Positions 17,650-27,736 of a DNA stretch of 64,000 nt are shown piece after piece. The position numbers were made by a program, and so were the translations under genes. The notes beneath the pieces are model-generated. The model was not told the DNA's origin and searched no databases. It was given only the letters and a program-made list of their open reading frames with translations. How positions within the stretch are numbered: position 1 is the stretch's first letter; each line of letters opens with the position of its first letter. The stretch comes from Planctomonas deserti (lineage in GTDB: Bacteria; Actinomycetota; Actinomycetes; Actinomycetales; Microbacteriaceae): the NCBI RefSeq assembly GCF_003067705.1, contig NZ_QANL01000001.1, forward strand, positions 372,001-436,000, given 5' to 3'.

Positions 17650-18968
17650 CGCAGGAGTCCCTCGTAGTGACGCTGTTGCAGTTGGGAGTCGATCTGCTTG
17701 ACCGTCTCGAGGCCGACACCGACGATGATCAGGATGCTCGCGCCGCCGAACGGGAAGTTGGCGTTCGCGCCCACGAGGGCGAGGGCGATGAGCGGGATCA
17801 GGGCGATGAGGCCGAGGTAGATGGAGCCGGGCAGCGTGACGCGGGTGAGCACGTAGTCGAGGTACTCGGCGGTCGGGCGGCCGGCGCGGATGCCCGGGAT
17901 GAAGCCGCCGTACTTCTTCATGTTGTCCGCGACCTCCTCCGGATTGAAGGTGATGGCGACGTAGAAGTACGTGAACCCGACGATGAGCGCGAAGTACAGC
18001 GCCATGTAGAGCGGGTTGTCGCCGCTCGTCAAGTTGTTGGTGATCCACTCGACCCACGGTGCGGGCGTCTCGCCCACGGCGGGCTGGTTGAACTGCGCGA
18101 TCAGCGCGGGCAGGTACAGCAGCGACGACGCGAAAATGACGGGCACGACGCCGGCCATGTTCACCTTGATCGGGATGTAGGTGTTGTTGCCGCCGTAGGT
18201 GCGGCGCCCGACCATGCGCTTGGCGTACTGCACGGGGATGCGGCGCTGGGACTGCTCGACGAAGACGACGAGCGCCACGATGACGAGGCCTACCGCGAGC
18301 ACGAGCAGGAAGACGTCGAAGCCCTGGCTCTGGGCGATGGCCCAGAGGGAGGTGGGGAACGTCGCGGCGATGGACGTGAAGATCAGCAGGGACATGCCGT
18401 TGCCGATGCCGCGCTCGGTCACGAGCTCGCCGAGCCACATGATGAGGCCGGTGCCCGCGGTCATGGTGATGACCATGAGCAGGATGGCGTACCACGCGTC
18501 GTTCGTGATGAGCTGCGTGCACTCGGTGACGCCGGTGTTACCGAACAGCGCGCCACTGCGGGCGACGGTGATCAGGGTGGTGGACTGCAGGACGCCGAGC
18601 GCGATCGTGAGGTAGCGCGTGTACTGCGTCAGCGTCGCCTGGCCGGACTGGCCCTCCTTGTGAAGGGTCTCGAACCGCGGGATGACCACGCGCAGCAGCT
18701 GCACGATGATCGACGCCGTGATGTACGGCATGATGCCGAGCGCGAAGACCGACAGCTGGAGCAGGGCTCCACCGCTGAAGAGGTTCACCAGCTCGTACAG
18801 GCCGCTCGTCCCCTGGTTCGCCGCGAGGCAGCTCTGCACGTTGCCGAAGTCGACGAACGGTGCGGGGATGAACGAGCCCAGCCGGAACAGCGCGATGATC
18901 CCGAGCGTGAATCCGATCTTCCTGCGAAGGTCGGGCGTTCGGAAGATCCTCGCAATGGCGCTAAACAA
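17646..18968 (-). CDS. secY: protein translocase subunit SecY
   Basis: The channel-forming subunit of the Sec translocon, with ten membrane helices. About 440 residues. It opens with FSAIARIFRTPDLRRKIGFTLG and carries the plug/helix 2 region, the conserved cytoplasmic loop with KRMVGRRTYGGNNTYIP, and a C-terminal LQQRHYEGLLR. The TTG at 18968 is chosen because AGCAGGA lies a few nt upstream; the in-frame ATG at 18986 has no ribosome site. It follows rplO after 116 nt containing two strong hairpins, and overlaps adk by 4 nt. Confidence 0.95.
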   Translation of the reverse strand: MFSAIARIFRTPDLRRKIGFTLGIIALFRLGSFIPAPFVDFGNVQSCLAANQGTSGLYELVNLFSGGALLQLSVFALGIMPYITASIIVQLLRVVIPRFETLHKEGQSGQATLTQYTRYLTIALGVLQSTTLITVARSGALFGNTGVTECTQLITNDAWYAILLMVITMTAGTGLIMWLGELVTERGIGNGMSLLIFTSIAATFPTSLWAIAQSQGFDVFLLVLAVGLVIVALVVFVEQSQRRIPVQYAKRMVGRRTYGGNNTYIPIKVNMAGVVPVIFASSLLYLPALIAQFNQPAVGETPAPWVEWITNNLTSGDNPLYMALYFALIVGFTYFYVAITFNPEEVADNMKKYGGFIPGIRAGRPTAEYLDYVLTRVTLPGSIYLGLIALIPLIALALVGANANFPFGGASILIIVGVGLETVKQIDSQLQQRHYEGLLR

Positions 18969-18995
18969 ATGCGTCCTGCTTTCCATTCGGGAAGA

Positions 18996-19028
18996 GCCCC
19001 GGGCTACGGCGAACCGTGAGCCCGGGGC
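18996..19028 (-). terminator. second hairpin between rplO and secY
   Basis: Stem of 14 bp: GCCCCGGGCT plus ACGG pairs with CCGT plus AGCCCGGGGC, with loop CGAA and one bulged base. It ends about 28 nt before the secY start codon. It may be an attenuator or an mRNA processing/stability element. Confidence 0.6.
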
Positions 19029-19047
19029 CTCCCAGTGCTTAAAAGAC

Positions 19048-19080
19048 CATCGGATGGCCGGCGGTGCCGACCATCCGATG
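19048..19080 (-). terminator. terminator-like hairpin after rplO
   Basis: A 10-bp perfect stem (CATCGGATGG with CCATCCGATG) with further CGGC/GCCG pairing inside, followed on the minus strand by GTCTTTTAAGC, a short U-rich run. It starts 4 nt past the rplO stop, so it may end or reduce spc-operon transcription before secY. Confidence 0.65.
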
Positions 19081-19084
19081 AACC

Positions 19085-19597
19085 CTAGTTGACGGAGCCG
19101 CCTGCGGCCACGATCTTCTGCTCAGCGGAAGCCGAGACCTTGTCGACCGCAACGCTCAGCTTAACCGCAATGTCGCCCTCGCCGAGAACCTTGACCTTCT
19201 CGTTCTTGCGGACGGCGCCCTTGGCCACGAGGTCGGCGACGGTCACGTCGCCACCCTGCGGGTAGAGGTCCGCGAGCTTGGCCAGGTTGACCACCTGGTA
19301 CTCGACGCGGAACGGGTTCTTGAACCCGCGCAGCTTCGGCGTGCGCATGTGCAGCGGCATCTGGCCACCCTCGAAGCCGATGCGCACCTGGTAGCGGGCC
19401 TTGGAGCCCTTGGTGCCACGGCCGGCGGTCTTGCCCTTCGAGCCCTCACCGCGACCGACACGCGTGCGTGCGGTCTTGGCGCCCTTGGCGGGGCGGAGGT
19501 GGTGGACCTTCAGCACCTGCTCGCGAGCGGTGGTCTCGGGAGCGGAGGCCGCGCCCGTCTTCGCCTCGGTGGAGGCTGTCTCGTTGATCTCAGCCAT
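19085..19597 (-). CDS. rplO: 50S ribosomal protein L15 with N-terminal extension
   Basis: L15 of the large subunit, placed near the peptidyl-transferase domain. 170 residues. A non-conserved acidic/Ala/Thr lead of about 28 residues ([19 protein letters not shown]) precedes the family core, which starts [23 protein letters not shown] and includes [18 protein letters not shown]. The start and the rpmD stop overlap by 1 nt (TAATG). Last ribosomal protein gene of the spc operon before two hairpins. Confidence 0.96.
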   Translation of the reverse strand: MAEINETASTEAKTGAASAPETTAREQVLKVHHLRPAKGAKTARTRVGRGEGSKGKTAGRGTKGSKARYQVRIGFEGGQMPLHMRTPKLRGFKNPFRVEYQVVNLAKLADLYPQGGDVTVADLVAKGAVRKNEKVKVLGEGDIAVKLSVAVDKVSASAEQKIVAAGGSVN

Positions 19598-19779
19598 TAG
19601 TCAATCTCCTCGACCTTGACCAGGTGAGCGACAGTCTTCACGTAGCCACGGTTCTGCTTGTTGTCCTCACGGACGACCGTCTGGCCGATCCGCTTGAGGC
19701 CCAGGCTGCGCAGCGTGTCGCGCTGGTTCTGCTTCTCGCTGATCCTGGACTTGATCTGGGTCACCTTGAGCTGGGCCAT
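19597..19779 (-). CDS. rpmD: 50S ribosomal protein L30
   Basis: L30, a 60-residue large-subunit protein with the family pattern [28 protein letters not shown] split by the usual loop, and a C-terminal [10 protein letters not shown]. It overlaps rpsE and rplO by 1 nt each, which gives tight coupling. The ATG at MAQLKV was chosen over a long Arg-rich upstream frame that is only a shadow of rpsE. Confidence 0.97.
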   Translation of the reverse strand: MAQLKVTQIKSRISEKQNQRDTLRSLGLKRIGQTVVREDNKQNRGYVKTVAHLVKVEEID

Positions 19780-20504
19780 CAGGCACCTGCCTTCGCTTCG
19801 GTCTCGGCGCGCAGGAGGCGGGCCGGGATGACGTGGTCGGCCTCGAGGCCGCGACGCGCGGCGACCGCGCGGGGCTCCTCGAGCCGCTTCAGGGCGGCGA
19901 CGGTCGCGTGCACGATGTTGATCGTGTTCGACGAGCCGAGCGACTTGCTGAGGACGTCGTGGATGCCGGCGCACTCGAGCACGGCGCGAACGGGGCCACC
20001 GGCGATAACACCGGTACCACCCGACGCGGGGCGCAGGAGGACGACACCGGCAGCGGCCTCACCCTGCACGGGGTGCGGGATGGTGTTGCCGGAGCGCGGG
20101 ACGCGGAAGAAGTTCTTCTTCGCCTCCTCGACGCCCTTGGAGATGGCGGTCGGGACCTCGCGGGCCTTGCCGTAGCCGACGCCGACCAGTCCGTTGCCGT
20201 CGCCGACGACCACGAGGGCGGTGAAGCTGAAGCGACGACCACCCTTGACCACCTTGGACACGCGGTTGATGGTGACGACGCGCTCCAGGAACTGGCTCTT
20301 GTCGGCATCACGCGCACCGCGGTCGCGGTTTGGGTTGCGCTCGCGCCCGCCGCGGCGGCCCTCGCGGGGCTCACCCGATCCGGCGGAGCTCGACGCGGCG
20401 GTCTCGACCGGCGTCTCGGACACGGCAGCCACGTCGGGCTCCCGCGTTTCGGTCACGGCAGCCACGACGGGCTCCGTCTCGGGTACTACGTTCTCAGTGC
20501 TCAC
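19779..20504 (-). CDS. rpsE: 30S ribosomal protein S5 with acidic N-terminal extension
   Basis: S5 lies on the solvent side of the 30S near the mRNA entry and takes part in decoding accuracy. 241 residues, longer than the typical 160-200. The first 60 or so residues are acidic and low complexity ([19 protein letters not shown]), then a basic stretch [15 protein letters not shown]. The conserved double-stranded-RNA-binding core follows ([52 protein letters not shown]). It overlaps rplR by 4 nt and rpmD by 1 nt. Confidence 0.96.
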   Translation of the reverse strand: MSTENVVPETEPVVAAVTETREPDVAAVSETPVETAASSSAGSGEPREGRRGGRERNPNRDRGARDADKSQFLERVVTINRVSKVVKGGRRFSFTALVVVGDGNGLVGVGYGKAREVPTAISKGVEEAKKNFFRVPRSGNTIPHPVQGEAAAGVVLLRPASGGTGVIAGGPVRAVLECAGIHDVLSKSLGSSNTINIVHATVAALKRLEEPRAVAARRGLEADHVIPARLLRAETEAKAGA

Positions 20505-20872
20505 AGCTTCAATCCGCCCTCTCGAGCTCCCTCGGCGATAGCCGCGACGCGTCCTGCGTAACGGTTACCACCACGGTCAAATACGACGGCCTCGATACCG
20601 GCCTGCTTGGCGCGCTCGGCGACCAGCTCACCCACACGGTGGGCCTTGGCGGTCTTGTCACCGTCGAACGTGCGCATGTCGGCCTCGAGGGTCGACGCGG
20701 ACGCAACGGTGTGGCCCTTGCTGTCGTCGACGACCTGCACGAAGACGTGGCGGGCCGAACGGGTGACAACGAGACGGGGACGCTCGGCGCTGCCGACGAC
20801 CTTCTTGCGAAGACGCAGGTGCCTGCGGCCGCGGGCGGCGGACTTGCTCTTGCCTCTAACTCCGAGAGCCAT
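20501..20872 (-). CDS. rplR: 50S ribosomal protein L18
   Basis: L18 binds 5S rRNA in the central protuberance. 123 residues: a basic N-terminus ([18 protein letters not shown]), the core [20 protein letters not shown], and the C-terminal [20 protein letters not shown]. It starts on the last base of the rplF stop region (1-nt overlap) and overlaps rpsE by 4 nt. Confidence 0.97.
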   Translation of the reverse strand: MALGVRGKSKSAARGRRHLRLRKKVVGSAERPRLVVTRSARHVFVQVVDDSKGHTVASASTLEADMRTFDGDKTAKAHRVGELVAERAKQAGIEAVVFDRGGNRYAGRVAAIAEGAREGGLKL

Positions 20873-21408
20873 TACTTACCACTCTTTCCGGCCTTGCGGC
20901 GAACGATCTCGCCTGCGTAGCGCACACCCTTGCCCTTGTAGGGCTCGGGCTTACGAATCTTGCGAATGTTTGCGGCGACCTCACCGACGGCCTGCTTGTC
21001 GATGCCGGAGACCGTCATGCGATTGTTGCCTTCGACGGTGAACGAGATGCCGGCCGGCGGCTCGACCACGACGGGGTGGGAGAAGCCGAGCGCGAACTCG
21101 ACGGCCGTGCCGCGAGCGGTCACGCGGTAACCGGTTCCGACGACCTCGAGGCCCTTGGAGTAGCCCTGGGTGACGCCGAGGACCTGGTTCGCGATGAGCG
21201 TGCGGGTGAGACCGTGCAGCGAACGCGACTCGCGCTCGTCGTTCGGGCGGGTGACCACGACCTGGTTCTCCGCGATCTCGACCGTGATGGGCTCCTTGAC
21301 GGTGAGCGAGAGCTCGCCCTTCGGGCCCTTGACGGTGACGTCAGAGCCGTTCACCGTGATGTCGACACCGGCGGGGATGTCGATGGGAAGTCTTCCAATA
21401 CGTGACAT
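20872..21408 (-). CDS. rplF: 50S ribosomal protein L6
   Basis: L6 lies near the factor-binding centre of the 50S. 178 residues of the standard two-repeat fold: [21 protein letters not shown] at the start, [12 protein letters not shown], then [16 protein letters not shown] and the C-terminal signature [20 protein letters not shown]. 6 nt after rpsH. Confidence 0.98.
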   Translation of the reverse strand: MSRIGRLPIDIPAGVDITVNGSDVTVKGPKGELSLTVKEPITVEIAENQVVVTRPNDERESRSLHGLTRTLIANQVLGVTQGYSKGLEVVGTGYRVTARGTAVEFALGFSHPVVVEPPAGISFTVEGNNRMTVSGIDKQAVGEVAANIRKIRKPEPYKGKGVRYAGEIVRRKAGKSGK

Positions 21409-21414
21409 GACGAG

Positions 21415-21813
21415 TTACCACACGTAGGCGAGGACTTCCCCACCCACGCCCTTCTTCGCAGCCTGCCGGTCGGTCAGCAGACCGGAGGAGGTGGACAGGA
21501 TCGCGACGCCGAGGCCGCCGAGGACGCTGGGGATCTCGGTCGACTTCGCGTAGACGCGGAGGCCGGGCTTGGACACCCGCTTGATTCCGGAGATCGAGCG
21601 CTCACGGTTGGGGCCGTACTTGAGGTTCATCGTCAGGGTGGTTCCGACGCGCGCGTCGTCGACCTTCCAGTCCGAGATGTAACCCTCGGCCTTAAGGATC
21701 TCTGCGATGTTGGTCTTGAGCTTGCTGTTCGGCAGCGACACGGAGTCGTGGAACGCCGAGTTAGCGTTGCGCAGTCTGGTCAGCATGTCTGCGACCGGAT
21801 CTGTCATCGTCAT
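21415..21813 (-). CDS. rpsH: 30S ribosomal protein S8
   Basis: S8 is a primary 16S rRNA-binding protein of the 30S platform and, in well-studied bacteria, the repressor of the spc operon. 132 residues: [23 protein letters not shown] at the start, [19 protein letters not shown], and the C-terminal [28 protein letters not shown]. It follows rplE after a 132-nt gap where rpsN is usually placed; the gap is too short to hold it. Confidence 0.98.
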   Translation of the reverse strand: MTMTDPVADMLTRLRNANSAFHDSVSLPNSKLKTNIAEILKAEGYISDWKVDDARVGTTLTMNLKYGPNRERSISGIKRVSKPGLRVYAKSTEIPSVLGGLGVAILSTSSGLLTDRQAAKKGVGGEVLAYVW

Positions 21814-21880
21814 GATGGGTCTTGCCTTTCTGGCCTGGTTTCGTCATCCGTTACACGAATGCCGACCTGTGGTCGTCATG

Positions 21881-21904
21881 GTGCCCGGCCGAATTGCCGG
21901 GCAC
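21881..21904 (-). promoter_or_regulatory. hairpin in the rplE-rpsH gap
   Basis: A perfect 9-bp stem (GTGCCCGGC with GCCGGGCAC, loop CGAATT) and no U-run. In other bacteria S8 binds mRNA structure at or near rplE; this hairpin could be a target or an mRNA end left after loss of rpsN. Confidence 0.45.
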
Positions 21905-21945
21905 CTCAGGGTGGTGCTTGGTGGTGCTGGTGAAGCGGGGTGGAA

Positions 21946-22539
21946 CTAGTTGCCGGCCGTCTCGGACTGGAACGGGAAGCCGAGCTGACGAAGCAGCGCG
22001 CGACCCTCCTCGTCCGTCTTGGCGGTGGTCACGACCGTGATGTCCATACCGCGGACGCGGTCGATGCGGTCCTGGTCGATCTCGTGGAACATCGACTGCT
22101 CCGTGAGGCCGAACGTGTAGTTGCCGCTGCCGTCGAACTGCTTCGGGCTGAGTCCGCGGAAGTCGCGGATACGGGGCAGTGAGAGCGAGAGCAGGCGGTC
22201 CAGGAACTCCCACATGCGGTCGCCGCGCAGCGTGACGTGCGCGCCGATCGGCTGACCCTCGCGCAGCTTGAACTGAGCGATGGACTTGCGGGCCTTGGTG
22301 ACCTGGGGCTTCTGGCCGGTGATCTTGGTGAGGTCGGCGACCGCACCCTCGATGATCTTGCCGTCGCGGGCAGCCTCGCCGACGCCCATGTTCACGACGA
22401 TCTTTACCAGGTTCGGCACCTGGTGGACGTTCGTGAAGCCGAGGTCAGCCTTCAGCTTGTCCGAGATCTCGGACTTGTACTTCCGCTTCAGGCGCGGCTG
22501 CACCTTGACAGCCGACGCGGCAGTAGTGGTGTCAGTCAT
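21946..22539 (-). CDS. rplE: 50S ribosomal protein L5
   Basis: L5 binds 5S rRNA and contacts the P-site tRNA through the central protuberance. 197 residues. A short Thr/Ala lead ([18 protein letters not shown]) precedes the family core: [67 protein letters not shown]. The start overlaps the rplX stop by 1 nt. Confidence 0.98.
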   Translation of the reverse strand: MTDTTTAASAVKVQPRLKRKYKSEISDKLKADLGFTNVHQVPNLVKIVVNMGVGEAARDGKIIEGAVADLTKITGQKPQVTKARKSIAQFKLREGQPIGAHVTLRGDRMWEFLDRLLSLSLPRIRDFRGLSPKQFDGSGNYTFGLTEQSMFHEIDQDRIDRVRGMDITVVTTAKTDEEGRALLRQLGFPFQSETAGN

Positions 22540-22898
22540 TACAGGTCCTTACCTGACTTCTTGGCGTAGCGCACGCGGATGGTCTTGCGCTTGCCGTCCT
22601 TCTCGATCGTCTCCGTGCGGAAACCGACGCGGGTCGGCTTCTTCGACTCGGGGTCGACCAGGGCCACGTTGGAGACGTGGACGGGGGCCTCGTGCGTCTC
22701 GATGCCACCGGTCTTGCTGCCGCGCTGCGTCTGTCCGACGCGCACGTGCTTGGTGACGAAGTTGACGCCCTCGACGACGACGCGGTTCTTCTCGACCAGG
22801 ACATCGATCACGCGCCCCTGCTTGCCGCGGTCTCCGCCGCGGGCCTGGGTGCGACCGCTGATGACCTGGACGAGGTCACCCTTCTTGATGTTTGCCAT
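22539..22898 (-). CDS. rplX: 50S ribosomal protein L24
   Basis: L24 starts 50S assembly by binding the 5' end of 23S rRNA. 119 residues with the KOW motif near the start ([25 protein letters not shown]) and the later motif [20 protein letters not shown]. 2 nt after rplN, 1-nt overlap with rplE. Confidence 0.98.
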   Translation of the reverse strand: MANIKKGDLVQVISGRTQARGGDRGKQGRVIDVLVEKNRVVVEGVNFVTKHVRVGQTQRGSKTGGIETHEAPVHVSNVALVDPESKKPTRVGFRTETIEKDGKRKTIRVRYAKKSGKDL

Positions 22899-22900
22899 GA

Positions 22901-23269
22901 CTAGATAACCTCCGGCGCCAGCGAGATGATCTTCATGAACTTCTTGTCGCGGAGCTCGCGACCGACCGGCCCGAAGATGCGGGTGCCGCGGGGCTCCCCG
23001 TCATTCTTCAAGATCACCGCGGCGTTCTCGTCGAACTTGATGTAGGAGCCGTCGTCGCGACGGGTCTCCTTCTTGGTGCGAACGATGACCGCCTTGACGA
23101 CGTCACCCTTCTTGACGTTGCCGCCCGGGATCGCGTCCTTCACCGTGGCGACGATGACGTCACCGAGACCGGCGTAACGACGGCCGGAGCCACCGAGAAC
23201 GCGGATGGTGAGGATCTCCTTGGCACCGGTGTTGTCGGCGATCTTCAGGCGGGATTCCTGCTGAATCAC
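22901..23269 (-). CDS. rplN: 50S ribosomal protein L14
   Basis: L14 of the 50S, at the subunit interface. 122 residues, the exact usual length: [20 protein letters not shown] at the start, the PS00049-like stretch [28 protein letters not shown], and a C-terminus ending LAPEVI. 32 nt after rpsQ. Confidence 0.98.
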   Translation of the reverse strand: MIQQESRLKIADNTGAKEILTIRVLGGSGRRYAGLGDVIVATVKDAIPGGNVKKGDVVKAVIVRTKKETRRDDGSYIKFDENAAVILKNDGEPRGTRIFGPVGRELRDKKFMKIISLAPEVI

Positions 23270-23301
23270 TGTCTATTCCTCCTTCAAGCAAGCCCGGGGG
23301 C

Positions 23302-23613
23302 TTACTTGGCCTTCTCTAGGATCTCGACGAGCCGCCAGCGCTTGGAGGCGCTGAGCGGACGGGTCTCGCTGATCAGGACGAGGTCGCCGACGCCGGCGGT
23401 GTTCGCCTCGTCGTGCGCCTTGACCTTGGAGGTGCGGCGGATGACCTTGCCGTACAGCGGGTGCTTCACGCGGTCCTCGACCTCTACGACGATGGTCTTC
23501 TCCATCTTGTCGCTGGTCACGTAGCCACGACGGGTCTTGCGGTAACCGCGAGCGCCCGCCTCCTTGACGTCGTGAACGGCCGACTCGTGGCCGGCGTTTT
23601 CTACCTGTGCCAT
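23302..23613 (-). CDS. rpsQ: 30S ribosomal protein S17
   Basis: S17, a primary 16S rRNA-binding OB-fold protein. 103 residues. About 25 non-conserved residues ([20 protein letters not shown]) lead into the core [35 protein letters not shown]; the end is [22 protein letters not shown]. The start overlaps the rpmC stop by 1 nt. Confidence 0.97.
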   Translation of the reverse strand: MAQVENAGHESAVHDVKEAGARGYRKTRRGYVTSDKMEKTIVVEVEDRVKHPLYGKVIRRTSKVKAHDEANTAGVGDLVLISETRPLSASKRWRLVEILEKAK

Positions 23614-23978
23614 TACTTGCTCTCCTCGGCGGTCTCGGCGGTCGGCGCCTCAGCGGTCGCGGCCGGGGCCACGGCCTCCGTGCTCACCTGCTCCGAGTCC
23701 TTGGCCTTCTTGGACTTCTTCTTCGGGGCCTCGGCCGGAGCCTCGACCGGAGCGGGGGTCGCCCGGATGCCGAGCTCGCGCTCGCGGATGACCGTGTAGA
23801 GACGGGCGATGTCGCGCTTCACGGAGCGGATGCGCCCGTGGCCCTCGAGCTGACCGGTGGCGGACTGGAAGCGCAGGTTGAACAGCTCCTCCTTGGCCTT
23901 CTTCAGCTCTTCGACGAGTCGCTCGTCCTCAAAAGTGTCGAGCTCGGTGGGAGCGAGCTCCTTGGATCCGATCGCCAT
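23613..23978 (-). CDS. rpmC: 50S ribosomal protein L29 with acidic C-terminal tail
   Basis: L29 sits at the exit tunnel, near the docking site for SRP and trigger factor. The normal protein is about 65-80 residues; this one has 121. The core is [22 protein letters not shown] with [20 protein letters not shown]. From about residue 75 a tail follows that is first Ala/Pro/Lys ([14 protein letters not shown]) and then Ala/Glu/Thr rich, resembling the L17 tail. 1-nt overlaps on both sides. Confidence 0.96.
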   Translation of the reverse strand: MAIGSKELAPTELDTFEDERLVEELKKAKEELFNLRFQSATGQLEGHGRIRSVKRDIARLYTVIRERELGIRATPAPVEAPAEAPKKKSKKAKDSEQVSTEAVAPAATAEAPTAETAEESK

Positions 23979-24397
23979 TACGCGTCGCCCTCCTCGCGCT
24001 TGATGATGCGTGCCTTGAGCGGCAGCTTGTGAATGGCCCGGGTGAGGGCTTCGCGGGCGATCGTCTCGTCGACGCCGCTGAGCTCGAAGAGCACGCGACC
24101 CGGCTTGACGTTCGCGACCCACCACTCGGGTGAACCCTTACCGGAACCCATGCGGGTCTCGGCGGGCTTCTTGGTGAGCGGGCGGTCGGGGTAGATGTTG
24201 ATCCACACCTTTCCACCACGCTTGATGTGACGCGTCATGGCGATACGAGCGGACTCGATCTGACGGTTGGTGACGTACGCCGGCGTGAGCGCCTGGATGC
24301 CGTACTCACCGAAGCTGACCTCGGTGCCTCCGGTCGCCTGGCCGCTGCGGCCCGGGTGGTGCTGCTTGCGGTGCTTGACTCTGCGTGGGATCAACAT
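23978..24397 (-). CDS. rplP: 50S ribosomal protein L16
   Basis: L16 organises the A-site region of the 50S. 139 residues: [19 protein letters not shown] at the start, [44 protein letters not shown]. It follows rpsC after 2 nt and overlaps rpmC by 1 nt. Confidence 0.98.
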   Translation of the reverse strand: MLIPRRVKHRKQHHPGRSGQATGGTEVSFGEYGIQALTPAYVTNRQIESARIAMTRHIKRGGKVWINIYPDRPLTKKPAETRMGSGKGSPEWWVANVKPGRVLFELSGVDETIAREALTRAIHKLPLKARIIKREEGDA

Positions 24398-24399
24398 GG

Positions 24400-25179
24400 T
24401 TACGCCTCAACTCCTGCGGCAGCCGCGGGAGCGGCCTCGGTGCGCGGCCCACGGTCGCGACGCGAGCGGTCGCCATCGCGGCCGTCACGGCGCTCGGGGC
24501 GCGATGACTTCTGGTTGGCCTGCTCGCGAGCAAGCTCCTTGTTGGTGATGTCGCCCTTGTAGATCCACACCTTCACGCCGATGCGGCCGAAGGTGGTGCG
24601 GGCCTCGTAGAAGCCGTAGTCGATGTTCGCGCGCAGCGTGTGCAGCGGAACCCGACCCTCGCGGTAGAACTCGGAGCGGCTCATCTCGGCGCCGCCGAGA
24701 CGGCCGGACACCTGGATGCGGACACCCTTGGCGCCGGCGCGCTGCGCGCCCTGGAGGCCCTTGCGCATCGCACGGCGGAACGCCACGCGGGCGCTCAGCT
24801 GCTCGGCGATGCCCTGGGCCACGAGCTGGGCCTCGGCCTCGGGGTTCTTGACCTCGAGGATGTTCAGCTGGATCTGCTTGCCGGTGAGCTTCTCGAGGTC
24901 GGCGCGGATGCGCTCGGCCTCGGCGCCACGGCGACCGATCACGATGCCCGGACGGGCGGTGTGGATGTCGACGCGGACGCGGTCACGGGTGCGCTCGATT
25001 TCGATGCGCGCAACGCCGGCGCGGTCGAGCGAGGTCTTCAGCATGCTGCGGATCTTCACGTCCTCGGCGACGAAGTCGCTGTAACGCTGACCCTTTTTGG
25101 TGCTGTCCGAGAACCAGCGCGACACGTGGTCGGTCGTGATACCGAGACGGAAACCGTACGGGTTTACTTTCTGGCCCAT
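24400..25179 (-). CDS. rpsC: 30S ribosomal protein S3 with charged C-terminal tail
   Basis: S3 at the mRNA entry of the 30S head, with helicase-like activity together with S4 and S5. 259 residues: [23 protein letters not shown] at the start, a KH domain with [19 protein letters not shown] at about 70-90, and the C-domain signature with [25 protein letters not shown] tail from about residue 222 is first Arg/Asp rich, then Ala rich ([12 protein letters not shown]). 1-nt overlap with rplV. Confidence 0.98.
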   Translation of the reverse strand: MGQKVNPYGFRLGITTDHVSRWFSDSTKKGQRYSDFVAEDVKIRSMLKTSLDRAGVARIEIERTRDRVRVDIHTARPGIVIGRRGAEAERIRADLEKLTGKQIQLNILEVKNPEAEAQLVAQGIAEQLSARVAFRRAMRKGLQGAQRAGAKGVRIQVSGRLGGAEMSRSEFYREGRVPLHTLRANIDYGFYEARTTFGRIGVKVWIYKGDITNKELAREQANQKSSRPERRDGRDGDRSRRDRGPRTEAAPAAAAGVEA

Positions 25180-25586
25180 TAGTTGGTCCTCGCCTTCTTC
25201 TTGCCTGCACCGCGGGCGGGAGCCTCGGCGGCGTCCTCCGGGGTGGCAAGCACGATCGTGATGTGGCTCGTGCGCTTCAGGATCTGGAACGCGCGGCCCT
25301 GGGCACGGGGCTGGAAACGCTTGAGCGTCGTGCCCTCGTCCACGAACGCGCGGGTGACGACGAGGTCCTGCTCGTCGAGGTAGCTGTTCGAGGCGTCCGC
25401 CTTCACCCGGGCGTTGGCCATGGCCGACGCGACGAGCTTGTAGACGGGCTCGCTCGCGCCCTGCGGCGCGAACTTCAGGATCGCGAGCGCCTCGAGCGCC
25501 TGCTTGCCGCGGATCATGTCAACGACGCGCCGGGCCTTCATGGGGGTGACGCGGATGTGTCGCACGCGTGCGATCGACTCCACCAT
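25179..25586 (-). CDS. rplV: 50S ribosomal protein L22
   Basis: L22 lines the peptide exit tunnel, and its loop is a macrolide-resistance site. 135 residues with the ATG at [19 protein letters not shown]; this start has the ribosome site GAGGAGAG just upstream, so a 5-residue-longer version was rejected. The tunnel loop [22 protein letters not shown] looks wild type. The end is a basic [10 protein letters not shown]. Confidence 0.97.
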   Translation of the reverse strand: MVESIARVRHIRVTPMKARRVVDMIRGKQALEALAILKFAPQGASEPVYKLVASAMANARVKADASNSYLDEQDLVVTRAFVDEGTTLKRFQPRAQGRAFQILKRTSHITIVLATPEDAAEAPARGAGKKKARTN

Positions 25587-25612
25587 TTCTCTCCTCCTCA
25601 TTCGTCACCGCG

Positions 25613-25894
25613 TTAGCGGCGACGACCCTTCTTGTCGTCCTTCACGTGTCCACGGAAGGTGCGCGTCGGCGCAAACTCGCCGAGCTTGTGACCGACCATG
25701 GTCTCGGTGACGAACACCGGGATGTGCTTGCGACCGTCGTGCACGGCGATGGTGTGACCCAGCATCGCGGGAACGATCATCGAGCGGCGCGACCAGGTCT
25801 TGATCACGTTCTTGTTCTTGGCCTCGTTCGCCGTTACCACCTTGCGGAGCAGGTGGTCGTCAACGAAGGGGCCCTTCTTGAGACTGCGTGGCAT
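25613..25894 (-). CDS. rpsS: 30S ribosomal protein S19
   Basis: S19 of the 30S head, part of bridge B1a. 93 residues, the usual length: [19 protein letters not shown] at the start, [24 protein letters not shown], and the C-terminal [20 protein letters not shown]. 12 nt after rplB. Confidence 0.98.
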   Translation of the reverse strand: MPRSLKKGPFVDDHLLRKVVTANEAKNKNVIKTWSRRSMIVPAMLGHTIAVHDGRKHIPVFVTETMVGHKLGEFAPTRTFRGHVKDDKKGRRR

Positions 25895-25906
25895 CTTCTA
25901 CAACTC

Positions 25907-26746
<840 letters not shown>

Positions 26747-26777
26747 GTGTGTGAAAGTCCTCTTGTCCCGGGGTCGC

Positions 26778-27077
26778 TTAGCCGACTGCCGTGAAGATGT
26801 CGATGGATCCGGACTTCAGCGTGACGATGGCACGCTTGGTGTCCTTGCGCTTGCCGATGCCGAAGCGGGTGCGGCGCGTCTTGCCCTTCTTGTTGAGGGT
26901 GTTGATCGACGCGACCTGCACGTTGAAGATCTTCTCGATGGCGAGCTTGATCTCGGTCTTGTTCGAGCGGGGGTCCACCTCGAAGGTGTACTTGCCCGCG
27001 TCGATCAGGCCGTAGCTCTTCTCGGAGACGACCGGCGCGATGATGACGTCGCGGGGGTCCTTGTTCACGGCGCTCAT
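26778..27077 (-). CDS. rplW: 50S ribosomal protein L23
   Basis: L23 at the tunnel exit, the docking site for trigger factor. 99 residues: [21 protein letters not shown], then [21 protein letters not shown] and the basic loop [21 protein letters not shown]. The start overlaps the rplD stop by 4 nt. Confidence 0.98.
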   Translation of the reverse strand: MSAVNKDPRDVIIAPVVSEKSYGLIDAGKYTFEVDPRSNKTEIKLAIEKIFNVQVASINTLNKKGKTRRTRFGIGKRKDTKRAIVTLKSGSIDIFTAVG

Positions 27078-27733
27078 GCGCTGACCTCTTCCTTGCTGCG
27101 CGTCTTGCTGCCGACGAACGCGTCGAACGCGGCGCGGGTGAAGACGATGTCGTCGCTCACGAGGACGTCGTACGCGTTGAGCTGGTCGTACGAGATCACG
27201 TGCACGGTCGGGATGTTGCGGACGCTCAGGTGGCTGGCGTCGTCGTCGCGCTCGAGCACGATGAGGATGTGCTTCGAGATGGCGATGTTCGTCAGCAGCG
27301 CGAGGGCGGCCTTCGTCGACGGCGTCTCACCGGCGAACAGGCTCTCCACCACGTGGACGCGTCCACCGCGGGCGCGGTCGGACAGCGATCCGAGGAGCGC
27401 GGCGGCGATCATCTTCTTGGGGGTGCGCTGCGAGTAGTTGCGCGGCGTCGGTCCGTGGACGATGCCACCACCGGTCATCTGGGGGGCGCGGATCGAGCCC
27501 TGGCGGGCGCGACCGGTTCCCTTCTGCTTGAACGGCTTGCGGCCGGCACCGGACACCTCGCCGCGGTTCTTGGTCTTGTGCGTACCCTGGCGCGCCGCGG
27601 CGAGCTGGGCGACGACGACCTGGTGGATCAGCGGGATGTTGGTCTGGACGTCGAAGATCTCCGCGGGGAGCTCGACCGAACCGGCCTTCTCACCCGAGGC
27701 GTTCAGGACGTCGATCTGGGTTGCGGTAGCCAT
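27074..27733 (-). CDS. rplD: 50S ribosomal protein L4
   Basis: L4 reaches into the exit tunnel and in enteric bacteria represses the S10 operon. 219 residues. The tunnel loop is [20 protein letters not shown] followed by [14 protein letters not shown]. The C-terminal part has [23 protein letters not shown]. 3 nt after rplC, 4-nt overlap with rplW. Confidence 0.98.
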   Translation of the reverse strand: MATATQIDVLNASGEKAGSVELPAEIFDVQTNIPLIHQVVVAQLAAARQGTHKTKNRGEVSGAGRKPFKQKGTGRARQGSIRAPQMTGGGIVHGPTPRNYSQRTPKKMIAAALLGSLSDRARGGRVHVVESLFAGETPSTKAALALLTNIAISKHILIVLERDDDASHLSVRNIPTVHVISYDQLNAYDVLVSDDIVFTRAAFDAFVGSKTRSKEEVSA

Positions 27734-27736
27734 GAA

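Noticed and set aside
21814-21945. A hidden or broken rpsN in the rplE-rpsH gap
   Set aside because: The gap is shorter than the gene, and no CxxC pattern of zinc-type S14 can be read in any frame.
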